The notes under the pieces were generated by a model. The model did not search any database, was not told the origin of the DNA, and was given only the letters and a program-made list of their open reading frames with translations. Positions 18,018-26,707 of a stretch of 48,439 bases of DNA are shown here, one piece after another. Origin of the DNA: Bacteroidota bacterium (lineage in GTDB: Bacteria > Bacteroidota > Bacteroidia > B-17B0 > Aurantibacillaceae); assembly GCA_025363015.1 (NCBI GenBank), contig JANYEQ010000080.1:1-48439 (forward strand). Reading direction: 5' to 3'. Both the position numbers and the translations under genes were made by a program. Numbering within the stretch: the first letter of the stretch is position 1; every line of letters begins with the position of its first letter.

Positions 18018-18046
18018 TTTATAGTTTTATTAAAATGCTAAATTTG
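18018..18046 (+). promoter_or_regulatory. Promoter of the GT-C/TPR gene, predicted leaderless GTG
   Basis: TTTA (18018-18021), a 17-bp spacer and TAAATTTG (18039-18046) fit the Bacteroidota -33/-7 pattern, with an exact -7 box. Transcription would begin about 18051, the first base of the GTG start codon. The promoter fills the 33-bp gap to the divergent GT2 gene and directly abuts that gene's start codon. Confidence 0.5.
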
Positions 18047-18050
18047 TTTA

Positions 18051-19877
18051 GTGATTGTAAATTTAAAAAATATAATTAAAGAACATCTTATAATAATTAG
18101 CGTATTAATTATTACTTGTTTAGTATATAGTAAATTTTTATTTTTTAACCATATAAGTTGGGACGACCCCGAAATGGTATTTAAAAACAAAGCCGTTCAA
18201 GCCTTTGATATTAAAGTATTATTTACCAATCATTATGTTGGAAATTATATACCTATAACAATGTTAGTACATGCTGTTGCCTGGTTGTTATTTGAAAATA
18301 ACGATGGAGGGCACCATTTTATAAATATTATTTTTCATCTATTAAATGGAATTTTGGTGTATTTAATTACCAATAAATTATTTAAACTAAATTGGCTAGC
18401 AAATATAACGTGCATTGTATTTTTATTACATCCGCTACAAATTGAATCGGTAGGCTGGATAAGCGAATTAAAAAATGTTTTATCAAGTACATTTTTACTC
18501 TTAGCAATAGTAAGTTATTTAAAATTTACTACAATTAAATCGCAAAAAAACTACTTAATTACCTTATTATTTTTTTGTTTGGGATGCTTCAGTAAATCTT
18601 CGGTTGTAGTATTTCCGTTAATTTTAATACTAATAGATATGTTTCAAAATAAAACGGTTTCTATAAAATTTATTATAAATAAAATACCATTTTTACTTAT
18701 TTCAATAATTATTGGACTTATTAATATTAAAGTGCAAACTGCAGATTTATTTATCAACCATTCACACGAGTTTCCTTATTATCAGCGTATTGGCTTAGCA
18801 GGTGTTGCGCTTTTAAAATACGTATTTCTTTTTTTGTGGCCTATAAAATTAAGTGTAATATATAGTTATCCAGATATTAAAACTCATATTATTATCATCG
18901 GATATAGTATTTTAATAATACTAGCAGGTTTAATTTTTTATTTTATCAAACAAAAAAAATACAACTTATTAATAGGTTTGTTATTTATTCTTTTAAATTT
19001 AATTTTGGTTTTACAATTACTTCCTTTTGGCGAATGTTTATACGCAGACCGTTATGCTTACCTTCCAATAATAGGATTTGCGTGGCTTTTAGGTTTTTTA
19101 ATTTCTAAAGTTAATATAAGTAAAACTATTATTTACGCAGTTATTATTTTATTTTTCTCATCTTTTTCGTTTAATAGAACTATAAAATGGAAAAATGCAA
19201 TTAGTTTATATGACGATATTTTAAAAAATTATCCTAATCAGTTTATAGCTTTAAATAGCTTAGGGGTTGAGTATATGTTTGCTAATAATGATTTAGAGGC
19301 GCTTAATTACTTTAATAAAGCAACTACTGTTGCGCCAAAAAATTACAAAGGTTTTTATAATCGAGGCCTCTTATTTTTAAAAATGAATAAGCCCGATTTA
19401 GCCATTAAAAGTTTTAACCAAAGTTTACAACTGTATAATTATTCAAAAGCCTTAGTTGCAAGGGCTTCAGCCTATTATACACTTAACGATTTATCTAAAG
19501 CCATAAACGATGCTAACTTGGTTATATCTATCGAAAAAAATAATGCAAAAGCTTATTTTGTATTGGGCAATTGTTACAACGATTTAAATAAATTAAATGA
19601 AGCTATTTTTGCATATAATAAATGTATTGAGTTAAATAATGATGAGCCCGATTTTTATTTTAAACGCGCCATTGCTCAAGGTAAAAAACAAAATTTTACC
19701 GCGTGTATTAACGATATAAATAGTTGCATTAACTTAAATCCAAATTACTACCAAGCTTACTATTGGCGTGGAGTTGCAAAGGTTAATTTAAAACAAAGCC
19801 CATGCCAAGATTTTAAATTTGCGGCGCAAAATAATATCGAACCAGCTATTAATGCTTTAAATAAGTACTGCCAATGA
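18051..19877 (+). CDS. TMTC-like membrane protein: GT-C type multispanning domain plus TPR repeats
   Basis: 608 residues from a GTG start. Residues about 12-395 hold some ten membrane spans with the GT-C hallmark in the first periplasmic loop (ISWDDPEMVF, acidic pair) and the HHFINIIFHLLNGIL and HPLQIESVGWISELKNVLS segments characteristic of TMTC/DUF1736 proteins. Residues about 405-608 form five or six TPR units (for example NSLGVEYMFANNDLEALNYF, YYWRGVAKVNL). In eukaryotes TMTCs are O-mannosyltransferases; bacterial members are presumed polyprenyl-phosphate-sugar-dependent protein glycosyltransferases, which is inference here. Adjacent glycosyltransferases support a glycosylation role. The following amidase gene overlaps by 4 bp (ATGA). 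Confidence 0.85.
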   Translation: MIVNLKNIIKEHLIIISVLIITCLVYSKFLFFNHISWDDPEMVFKNKAVQAFDIKVLFTNHYVGNYIPITMLVHAVAWLLFENNDGGHHFINIIFHLLNGILVYLITNKLFKLNWLANITCIVFLLHPLQIESVGWISELKNVLSSTFLLLAIVSYLKFTTIKSQKNYLITLLFFCLGCFSKSSVVVFPLILILIDMFQNKTVSIKFIINKIPFLLISIIIGLINIKVQTADLFINHSHEFPYYQRIGLAGVALLKYVFLFLWPIKLSVIYSYPDIKTHIIIIGYSILIILAGLIFYFIKQKKYNLLIGLLFILLNLILVLQLLPFGECLYADRYAYLPIIGFAWLLGFLISKVNISKTIIYAVIILFFSSFSFNRTIKWKNAISLYDDILKNYPNQFIALNSLGVEYMFANNDLEALNYFNKATTVAPKNYKGFYNRGLLFLKMNKPDLAIKSFNQSLQLYNYSKALVARASAYYTLNDLSKAINDANLVISIEKNNAKAYFVLGNCYNDLNKLNEAIFAYNKCIELNNDEPDFYFKRAIAQGKKQNFTACINDINSCINLNPNYYQAYYWRGVAKVNLKQSPCQDFKFAAQNNIEPAINALNKYCQ

Positions 19878-20698
19878 ATGTTACCATAATTCAAACTCAT
19901 TTATTTTGGGAAAATCGCAAAAAAAATTTGCAACATTTTGATACCCTTATTAACACTATTAATCAGCCAACAGATTTAATAGTTTTACCCGAAATGTTTA
20001 CTACAGGGTTTACTATGAATCCTAAAATACTTGCCGAAAGTGATACTATTACTTTAACCTGGCTAAAACAAAAAGCAAAACAAAAAAAAGCTGTAATTAC
20101 AGGGAGTATAGCTATTAATGAGGCGGGCAATTATTTTAACCGTTTATTTTGGGTTGAGCCAAATCAAAAGGTATCAACGTATGATAAACGCCATTTATTT
20201 AGAATGGGAAACGAAGATAAAAATTATACTGCCGGAACTAAAAAAATAATTACAACACTAAAAAATTGGAATATTTGTCCACTTATTTGTTACGATTTGC
20301 GTTTTCCGGTTTGGAGTAGAAATAGGCTGATTAGTCAACAGTCTGTTACCATAAGCAGAGTAGAAGGGCAATCATCAATTGCCAATTATGAATACGATGT
20401 GCTAATATATGTTGCCAATTGGCCCGAAGTTCGTAACTACCCATGGAAACAATTATTAATAGCACGTGCTATAGAAAATCAATGCTATGTTATTGGCGTA
20501 AATAGAATTGGTTTAGATGGTAATAACATCAATCATTCTGGCGATAGTCTTGTCATTAATCCAAGGGGAGAAATAATTAGCCAAGTAAAAGCAAATGAAG
20601 AAAGTGTTGAGACAATTTCTTTAGATAAATCCTATTTGGATGAGTTTAGAACTATTTTTCCTGCAGCATTAGATGCGGATACATTTGAAATTATTTAA
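19874..20698 (+). CDS. Nitrilase-superfamily amidase (omega-amidase/YafV-like)
   Basis: 274 residues with the full Glu-Lys-Cys triad of carbon-nitrogen hydrolases: VLPEMFTTGF (Glu), YDKRHLF (Lys) and LICYDLRFPVW (Cys). The MFTTGFTMNP and GNEDKNYTAG stretches and the ANWPEVRNYPWKQLL segment are those of the YafV/omega-amidase branch, which hydrolyses alpha-ketoglutaramate or ketosuccinamate in methionine and glutamine metabolite repair. Near residues 153-173 there are extra residues (QQSVTISRVEGQSSIANYEY) not usual at this place in the family, probably a surface loop. Overlaps the TMTC-like gene by 4 bp, so it is translationally coupled. Confidence 0.9.
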   Translation: MNVTIIQTHLFWENRKKNLQHFDTLINTINQPTDLIVLPEMFTTGFTMNPKILAESDTITLTWLKQKAKQKKAVITGSIAINEAGNYFNRLFWVEPNQKVSTYDKRHLFRMGNEDKNYTAGTKKIITTLKNWNICPLICYDLRFPVWSRNRLISQQSVTISRVEGQSSIANYEYDVLIYVANWPEVRNYPWKQLLIARAIENQCYVIGVNRIGLDGNNINHSGDSLVINPRGEIISQVKANEESVETISLDKSYLDEFRTIFPAALDADTFEII

Positions 20699-20742
20699 TG
20701 TTTTTTTACTTAAGTCATTAACAAATTTTAACTACTTAATTA

Positions 20743-20772
20743 GTTGCAAAGGCCTTAGCCTTACTATCTTTA
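20743..20772 (+). promoter_or_regulatory. Candidate promoter of the moxR/Bat cluster
   Basis: GTTG (20743-20746), an 18-bp spacer and TATCTTTA (20765-20772) each differ by one base from the Bacteroidota -33 TTTG and -7 TAnnTTTG elements. The predicted start is about 20777, leaving a leader of about 20 nt before the moxR ATG at 20797. Confidence 0.4.
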
Positions 20773-20796
20773 CCTACTGTTTAATAATAAAAATGT

Positions 20797-21786
20797 ATGG
20801 TAGATATTAAAGAAATTAACGAACGTATTCAGCGCGAAAGCGCATTTATTGATGTGCTTACACTAGAAATGGATAAGGTAATTATTGGGCAAAAACAAAT
20901 GGTTGAGCGTCTTTTAATTGGCTTGTTAAGTAACGGTCATATTTTGTTAGAAGGTGTACCCGGATTAGCTAAAACCCTTGCTATTAATACATTGGCAAAG
21001 TGTGTTGATGCGCAGTTTAGTCGCATTCAGTTTACACCCGATTTGTTACCTGCCGATTTAATTGGGACTCAAATTTATAGTCAAAAACAAGAATCATTCT
21101 CTATTCGTAAAGGACCCATTTTTGCTAATTTTGTATTAGCCGATGAGATTAATCGTGCACCAGCAAAAGTACAATCCGCTTTGCTAGAAGCGATGCAAGA
21201 AAAACAAGTAACCATTGGCGATCAAACTTTTAAATTACCTAACCCTTTTTTAGTATTGGCCACTCAAAATCCAGTTGAGCAAGAAGGTACTTACCCCTTA
21301 CCCGAAGCACAAATGGATAGGTTTATGCTAAAAATTGTAATTGGTTACCCCACTAAAGAAGATGAGCGCCGAATCATTCAATCTAACATATCGCCACAAG
21401 GTATGCCAACGCCAAACAATGTTTTAAAAACAGATGATATTATTAAAGCCCGTAGCGTTGTAAAAGATGTGTATATGGACGAGAAAATTGAACGTTACAT
21501 TGTCGATATTGTTTTTGCATCTCGTTTCCCTAAAGATTATAAATTACAAAAATTTGACGGCTTAATTTCTTATGGTGGAAGCCCACGTGCTAGTATTAAC
21601 TTGGCTTTGGCAGCAAAAGCCTACGCATTTATTAAGCGCAGAGGATATGTAATACCTGAAGATGTACGCGCTGTTTGTTTAGATGTAATGCGCCATCGTG
21701 TAGGTTTAACCTACGAAGCAGAAGCCGAAAACATTACTTCTGAAAACATTGTAACCGAAATTTTAAATACAGTTGAAGTACCATAA
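20797..21786 (+). CDS. MoxR family AAA+ ATPase
   Basis: 329 residues. Walker A GVPGLAKT (about residue 52), Walker B LADEINRAP, sensor 1 LATQNPVEQEGTYPLPEAQMDRF, and a C-terminal lid with SYGGSPRASINL are all present. MoxR ATPases act as chaperones for von Willebrand factor A (VWA) partner proteins, and here three VWA or DUF58 partners follow directly. First gene of the Bat cluster, which in other Bacteroidota is linked to oxidative stress tolerance and envelope integrity. The start ATG at 20797 is chosen over an out-of-frame ATG four bases earlier. Confidence 0.95.
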   Translation: MVDIKEINERIQRESAFIDVLTLEMDKVIIGQKQMVERLLIGLLSNGHILLEGVPGLAKTLAINTLAKCVDAQFSRIQFTPDLLPADLIGTQIYSQKQESFSIRKGPIFANFVLADEINRAPAKVQSALLEAMQEKQVTIGDQTFKLPNPFLVLATQNPVEQEGTYPLPEAQMDRFMLKIVIGYPTKEDERRIIQSNISPQGMPTPNNVLKTDDIIKARSVVKDVYMDEKIERYIVDIVFASRFPKDYKLQKFDGLISYGGSPRASINLALAAKAYAFIKRRGYVIPEDVRAVCLDVMRHRVGLTYEAEAENITSENIVTEILNTVEVP

Positions 21787-21807
21787 CAAGTGTTTAATGC
21801 TTAGTTA

Positions 21808-21843
21808 TTAGTTTTTAATGAAAATAACTTCATTAAAAACTAA
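21808..21843. repeat. Long AT-rich hairpin between moxR and the DUF58 gene
   Basis: Arms TTAGTTTTTAATGAA (21808-21822) and TTCATTAAAAACTAA (21829-21843) are perfectly complementary over 15 bp with a 6-nt loop. It lies in the 83-bp gap before a GTG-started gene. It could modulate readthrough or mRNA stability between moxR and the rest of the cluster, or be a dispersed AACTAAAAAC-type repeat. Confidence 0.5.
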
Positions 21844-21869
21844 ACACTTAAAACTAAAAACTAATTATA

Positions 21870-22736
21870 GTGGAAACCTCAGAGTTATTAAAAAAAGTTC
21901 GTAAAATAGAAATTAAAACCCGTGGTTTGAGTACTCAAATTTTTTCGGGAGAATATCACAGTGCCTTTAAAGGCAAAGGTATGTCTTTCTCTGAAGTGCG
22001 AGAATATACTCCTGGAGATGATATTAGAACGATAGATTGGAATGTTACCGCCCGCTTTAATACCCCTTTTGTAAAAATATTTGAAGAAGAACGCGAACTT
22101 ACTGTTGTTTTAGTGGTGGATGTAAGTGCCAGTGGCGCGTTTGGAACTAATAAACAATTTAAGCAAGATTTAATTACAGAATTATGCGCTGTGGTTGCTT
22201 TTTCAGCGTCTCAAAATAATGATAAAATTGGCATTATATTTTTTAGCGATAAAATTGAAAAATACATTCCACCTAAAAAAGGTAAATCACATGTGCTTCG
22301 TATTATTAGAGAGTTAATTGAATTTAAACCTCAAAATAAAAAAACAAATTTAGAACTGGCATTAAAATATTTAACTAACGTTATTAAAAAACGAAGTGTT
22401 GTTTTTTTTATTAGCGATTTTTATGCAGATAATAATTATAAAGATGCTTTAAAAATTGCCAATAAAAAGCACGATTTAGTAGCACTAAGAATAGTTGATA
22501 AAACAGAAACAGAATTACCAAAAGTAGGCTTAATAAAATTACGCGATAACGAAACTGGTAAATTAATGTGGATAGATACAAACGATAAACAATTTAGACA
22601 CACGTTTAAAACCAACAGTTTAAAATTTGAAAACGATTTAAAAGATACTTTTAATCGCAGCGGTATTGATGCTACAAGCATTTACACGCACGAAAGTTAT
22701 ATTAAACCTTTAATGAATTTATTTAAAAATAGATAG
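21870..22736 (+). CDS. DUF58 (VWA-like) protein of the Bat cluster
   Basis: 288 residues, cytoplasmic. It has the DUF58 signature SEVREYTPGDDIRTIDWNVTA near residue 40 and a VWA-like core with a MIDAS-type DVSAS motif (LVVDVSASGAFG) near residue 88, followed by FSDKIEKYIPPKKG and FISDFYA strands. DUF58 proteins are the usual partners of MoxR ATPases. GTG start: no ATG or other start before the conserved region fits. A pair of palindromic repeats lies immediately behind its stop. Confidence 0.92.
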   Translation: METSELLKKVRKIEIKTRGLSTQIFSGEYHSAFKGKGMSFSEVREYTPGDDIRTIDWNVTARFNTPFVKIFEEERELTVVLVVDVSASGAFGTNKQFKQDLITELCAVVAFSASQNNDKIGIIFFSDKIEKYIPPKKGKSHVLRIIRELIEFKPQNKKTNLELALKYLTNVIKKRSVVFFISDFYADNNYKDALKIANKKHDLVALRIVDKTETELPKVGLIKLRDNETGKLMWIDTNDKQFRHTFKTNSLKFENDLKDTFNRSGIDATSIYTHESYIKPLMNLFKNR

Positions 22737-22740
22737 ATAG

Positions 22741-22789
22741 GTAGCTGAGCTTGTCGAAGCTACTCAATGTGGTTTCGACAAGCTCAACC
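22741..22789. repeat. Inverted pair of palindromic REP-like elements
   Basis: First unit: arms GTAGCT (22741-22746) and AGCTAC (22758-22763). Second unit: GGTT (22771-22774) and AACC (22786-22789). The inner segments TGAGCTTGTCGAA (22746-22758) and TTCGACAAGCTCA (22774-22786) are perfect reverse complements, so the whole block can form one long hairpin or two small ones. Translating through it would add a false N-terminus (MWFRQAQPPNKK) to the next gene. Confidence 0.75.
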
Positions 22790-22802
22790 TCCAAATAAAA
22801 AA

Positions 22803-23831
22803 ATGAAAAAAATAAAATACATATTCTTTCTTCTTATTGCAAGTATTGCATTTGCAAAAGCGCAAGGGCTTTCTACCGGACAGGCAGGCGTTAGAGTAGA
22901 TGCTGTTTTAGATTCTTCAAAAATTCGTATTGGCGAACAAGTTAAGCTGGATATTTATTTAAATTACAACGCTAATCAAAAAGATTTTAAGGTACAATGG
23001 CCCTCAATTGGAGATACACTTACAGGCAAAATAGAAGTTATTTCAGTAAGTGCTATTGATACTACTATTCCCGATAAAGCAAATCCCTCAAATATTTTAC
23101 AACATCAACAAGTAGTGATAAGTGCTTATGATAGCGGTTACTTTGCAATTCCGGGTTTTAAGTTTATGCTAAATAACGACACAAATAATGTGCTTTTCAC
23201 CCAAACATTATTACTTGAAGTGCACACTGTACCTACAGATAGTAGTTATAAAAAAGTAAAAGATATTAAACCTATTTTTAACGAAGTATTTAATTGGAAA
23301 TGGTACATCAACTATATTTATTGGGGTATAGGCATACTAATAGTTGTATTAGTAATAATTTTTACTACTATTTATTTTAATAATAAGAAAAAAAATAAAA
23401 TTATTGAGCCCGAAAAACCTAAAATTCCCGCTCATATTTCCGCTTTAGCGGCTTTAGAAAAAATTAAAGAAACACAAGAATGGAAAGAGGGTAAAACCAA
23501 AGAATATTATTCAGCCATATCAGATACAATTCGTCAATATATTGAAGAACGTTATAATGTTAATGCCTTAGAAAGTACTACGGATGAAATTATGATGGCA
23601 TTTAGAACACAAGTAGTCGATCCTCAAAGCAAAGAAAAATTGCAGCAATTACTGCAATTATCCGATTTAGTAAAGTTTGCAAAAATGACGCCTATTGAAG
23701 TGGAACATACATTTACATTACAAAATGCTTTTGATTTTGTTAACGGCACCAAACGAGAGGAAGTAATGACACTAGATACAAGTGAAAATATAACCCAGAA
23801 TACAAACCCAAATAATCAATCAAATCCGTAA
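22803..23831 (+). CDS. Bat-cluster membrane protein with DUF4381-like C-terminal region
   Basis: 342 residues from the ATG at 22803. A start at 22767 is open but would translate the palindromic repeat, so it is rejected. Order: signal peptide about 1-22 (IKYIFFLLIASIAFAKAQ), a beta-rich extracytoplasmic domain resembling the Ig-like part of BatD (SKIRIGEQVKLDIYLNY), a membrane span about residues 175-195 (YWGIGILIVVLVIIFTTIYF), then a cytoplasmic helical region ALEKIKETQEWKEGK..YYSAISDTIRQYIEERY, the pattern of DUF4381 proteins. Probably part of the MoxR/VWA complex at the inner membrane. It lies between DUF58 and BatA, as in other Bacteroidota. Confidence 0.8.
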   Translation: MKKIKYIFFLLIASIAFAKAQGLSTGQAGVRVDAVLDSSKIRIGEQVKLDIYLNYNANQKDFKVQWPSIGDTLTGKIEVISVSAIDTTIPDKANPSNILQHQQVVISAYDSGYFAIPGFKFMLNNDTNNVLFTQTLLLEVHTVPTDSSYKKVKDIKPIFNEVFNWKWYINYIYWGIGILIVVLVIIFTTIYFNNKKKNKIIEPEKPKIPAHISALAALEKIKETQEWKEGKTKEYYSAISDTIRQYIEERYNVNALESTTDEIMMAFRTQVVDPQSKEKLQQLLQLSDLVKFAKMTPIEVEHTFTLQNAFDFVNGTKREEVMTLDTSENITQNTNPNNQSNP

Positions 23832-23849
23832 AAAATCTGTGGCTAAGAA

Positions 23850-24860
23850 ATGATAAGTTATTTTAAAGATATTCAGTTTGCAGAAAAACATTGGTTTTGG
23901 TTAATGCTCATCATTCCTATAATGATAGTGTGGTATATTTGGCGTTTAAAAAAACACGAAGGCGAATTTAATTTCTCATCTTTTACTTTATTTAAAGGTA
24001 TTAAATCTTCTGCCAGGGCAAAATTTCGTCATGTATTATTTGTAGTGCGTTTAACAGCATTAGCATTAATAGTTGCCGCATTGGCTCGCCCACAAAGCCG
24101 TAGTAGTTGGAAAAATAGCAAAACCGAAGGAATAGATATAATGTTAAGTATGGACGTTTCTCCATCTATGCTTGCAAAAGATTTTAAACCCAATCGTTTA
24201 GATGCTGCTAAAGATGTAATTATAGATTTTATTGATGCCCGCCCTAATGATAGAATTGGTATGATTATATTTGGTGGTGAAGCCTTTACGCAATGCCCTT
24301 TAACAAGCGATCATAAAGTTTTAAAAAATATGATTCCTATGATTAAAGTAGGTATGGTTGAAGATGGAACAGCCATTGGTGTAGGGTTAGCAACTGCGGT
24401 AGGGCGCATTAAAGAAAGTAAAGCAAAAAGTAAAGTTATTATTTTAATTAGCGATGGCGTAAATAATTCGGGTGAAGTAGCACCTCTAACGGCCTCCGAC
24501 TTGGCAAAAACTTATGGAGTACGTGTATATTGTATTGGTGTAGGCACAAGAGGTAAAGCCTTAACGCCAGTTGCGCGTTATACCCAAGATGAATACGAAT
24601 ACGATTATGTAGATGTAGATATTGATGAAAAAACAATGACAGAGATGTCGAACATGACAGGAGGAAAATATTTTAGAGCTACAAATAAATCAAGTTTAAA
24701 GGATATTTATGCCGAAATTGATAAACTAGAAAAGACAATTATCAGCGAAAAAAGTTTTACTAACAAAGCCGAACATTTTTTACCATTAGCCTTAATGGCA
24801 GCGGTATTGTTATTAGTAGAATTTTTATTACGTTTTACATTATTTAAATCAATACCATAA
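23850..24860 (+). CDS. batA: BatA: VWA-domain inner membrane protein
   Basis: 336 residues. N-terminal membrane spans about 14-32 (HWFWLMLIIPIMIVWYIW) and 57-75, VWA domain about 90-285 with MIDAS DVSPSM (MLSMDVSPSMLAKD) and later Thr/Asp positions (LISDGVNNSGEV), and a C-terminal span about 308-328. Typical BatA architecture. It is assumed to form a complex with BatB and MoxR in or across the inner membrane. It ends directly before the next start (no gap), consistent with coupled translation with batB. Confidence 0.9.
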   Translation: MISYFKDIQFAEKHWFWLMLIIPIMIVWYIWRLKKHEGEFNFSSFTLFKGIKSSARAKFRHVLFVVRLTALALIVAALARPQSRSSWKNSKTEGIDIMLSMDVSPSMLAKDFKPNRLDAAKDVIIDFIDARPNDRIGMIIFGGEAFTQCPLTSDHKVLKNMIPMIKVGMVEDGTAIGVGLATAVGRIKESKAKSKVIILISDGVNNSGEVAPLTASDLAKTYGVRVYCIGVGTRGKALTPVARYTQDEYEYDYVDVDIDEKTMTEMSNMTGGKYFRATNKSSLKDIYAEIDKLEKTIISEKSFTNKAEHFLPLALMAAVLLLVEFLLRFTLFKSIP

Positions 24861-26591
24861 ATGTTTAAGTTCGAACATATAATTTATTTTTATGGCTTAC
24901 TAGCCATTCCAATTATGCTATTGCTGGTAATTTGGTACTTTGTTTCTCGAAAAAATAAATTAAAAAAATTAGGCGATGCTAGTTTAATTTCTAGTTTAAT
25001 TCCATACTCCAGCAAACGCAAACGCATTGTAAAAGTTGTTTTATTTATACTAGGCTTTAGTAGTTTAATTGTAGCTATTTGCAATTTACAAACTGGCAGT
25101 AAACTAACCGAAGTAAAACGCGAAGGAGCAGATATTATTGTGTGTTTAGATGTAAGTAATAGTATGTTGGCTCAAGATTTAAGCCCAAATCGTTTAACGC
25201 GTGCAAAATATGCGCTCGAAAAAATGATTGATAATTTACAAGGTGATAGATTAGGTTTAATAATTTTTGCAGGTGAAGCATACGTTCAATTACCAATAAC
25301 AACGGATTATAGTGCTGCAAAATTGTTTTTAGAGTCAATAGGTCCCGGTATGGTTCCTGTACAAGGCACTAATATTGAAGCCGCTATTGAAAAAGCAGGC
25401 GAATCTTTTAGTAACGACGAAGGTAAAAACAGAGCTATTATTTTAATTACAGATGGTGAAAATCATTCATCAGAAGCTATTGCCGCTGCTGAAAAATCTG
25501 GTAAAAGTGGCATTATGATAAATACTATTGGTATTGGTTCCGAAAAAGGAGTGCCCATTCCATTGATAGAAAATGGAGTGATAAAAGGCTATAGAAAAGA
25601 TAGAGACGGACAAACCGTTATTACAAAATTAAATAGCGATGTTTTAAAAATAATTGCAGGTAAAGCCAATGGTGTGTATGTACAAGCAAGCCAAGCAGAT
25701 ATTGGATTAAATGCTGTATTAGATAAAATTGGCGAATTAGACAAAGCACAATTAGAAAATAAAATGTACACCGATTATGAAGATCAATTTCAATGGTTTT
25801 TGGGTCTGGCGCTCATCTTTTTATTTATCGAATTTTTAATTAGTGAACGAGTAAGCGAATGGTTTAAAAAAATAAATTTATTTTCAGTAAGGTCGACAAC
25901 CGTTGTATTACTAATACTTTTCAACTTTACAGTTAAATCGCAAGAAGATGCTAAAGCAATTTATTATGGTAATAAATTATTTACAACCGGAAATACCATC
26001 GAATCTTCTTTAAAATACAGAGAAGCGTTAAAAGCCAATCCAAATAATCAAAAGGCAAATTTTAATTTAGGGAATTCTTTATACAAAAACGCTTACGATA
26101 TTAAATCGGGCAAAGTACAAGTACCACTGCAAGCAAAAATGACCCCCGATTCTTTATCTAAATTAATTTTTGACGAAGCGGCACAAAATTTTGCTGCTGT
26201 TGCAAATAATATTTCAAATAAGGATACGCTTCATCAGGCTTGGCATAATATTGGCAACTGTTATCTTCAAAAAAAGGATTATCAACAAGCCGTTGATGCC
26301 TATAAAAAATCGTTAAAATATAACTCTAAAGATGAAGAAACACGCTACAATTTAGCTTTTGCATTAAAAAATTTACCAAAAGATAAAAAAGGTGGTGGCG
26401 GTTCTCAAAATAAAAAAGAAGAAGATAAAAACGATAAAAATAAAAATGCTCAACCCAAACCCAATAATATTTCAAAAGATCAAGCAGAACAATTATTAAA
26501 AGCATTAATGAATAAAGAACAAAAATTACAAGATAAACGCAAACAAAAACAACAAGACGCTGATAAAACAACTGTAGAAAAAGATTGGTAG
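24861..26591 (+). CDS. batB: BatB-BatC fusion: VWA domain plus TPR and charged tail
   Basis: 576 residues, longer than BatB alone (about 330). Order: membrane spans about 7-25 and 57-72, VWA domain about 85-290 with MIDAS DVSNSM, span about 310-328, a hydrophobic region about 345-357, then a TPR part (ANFNLGNSLYKN, ADAYKKSLKYNSKDEETRYNLAFAL) and a very lysine/glutamine-rich low-complexity tail from about 510 to the end, the features of BatC. So batB and batC appear as one reading frame. Function in the MoxR/Bat complex is inferred from family context. The charged tail may bind partners or the envelope. Confidence 0.88.
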   Translation: MFKFEHIIYFYGLLAIPIMLLLVIWYFVSRKNKLKKLGDASLISSLIPYSSKRKRIVKVVLFILGFSSLIVAICNLQTGSKLTEVKREGADIIVCLDVSNSMLAQDLSPNRLTRAKYALEKMIDNLQGDRLGLIIFAGEAYVQLPITTDYSAAKLFLESIGPGMVPVQGTNIEAAIEKAGESFSNDEGKNRAIILITDGENHSSEAIAAAEKSGKSGIMINTIGIGSEKGVPIPLIENGVIKGYRKDRDGQTVITKLNSDVLKIIAGKANGVYVQASQADIGLNAVLDKIGELDKAQLENKMYTDYEDQFQWFLGLALIFLFIEFLISERVSEWFKKINLFSVRSTTVVLLILFNFTVKSQEDAKAIYYGNKLFTTGNTIESSLKYREALKANPNNQKANFNLGNSLYKNAYDIKSGKVQVPLQAKMTPDSLSKLIFDEAAQNFAAVANNISNKDTLHQAWHNIGNCYLQKKDYQQAVDAYKKSLKYNSKDEETRYNLAFALKNLPKDKKGGGGSQNKKEEDKNDKNKNAQPKPNNISKDQAEQLLKALMNKEQKLQDKRKQKQQDADKTTVEKDW

Positions 26592-26603
26592 TTCAGGTAA
26601 AAG

Positions 26604-26675
26604 GTTCTCGCAGATAGCGCAAATTACGCAGATTAATTTATCAAATCTGCGTTATCTTTGAAATCTGCGTGAAAC
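26604..26675. repeat. Nested CGCAGATT-type palindromic repeat
   Basis: Inner arms ACGCAGATT (26626-26634) and AATCTGCGT (26644-26652) are perfect complements. An outer pair, CGCAGAT (26609-26615) with ATCTGCG (26663-26669), nests around them. This is the dispersed repeat with the CGCAGATT/AATCTGCG word known from many Bacteroidota genomes. It sits between batB and batD, a place where it could affect mRNA processing. Confidence 0.75.
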
Positions 26676-26707
26676 AAAAAAGTAGTAAATAAAAATAGTA
26701 TAATAAA

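Noticed and set aside
22767-22802. Upstream start giving MWFRQAQPPNKK to the DUF4381-like protein
   Set aside because: The added codons are the palindromic repeat; a normal signal peptide begins at 22803.
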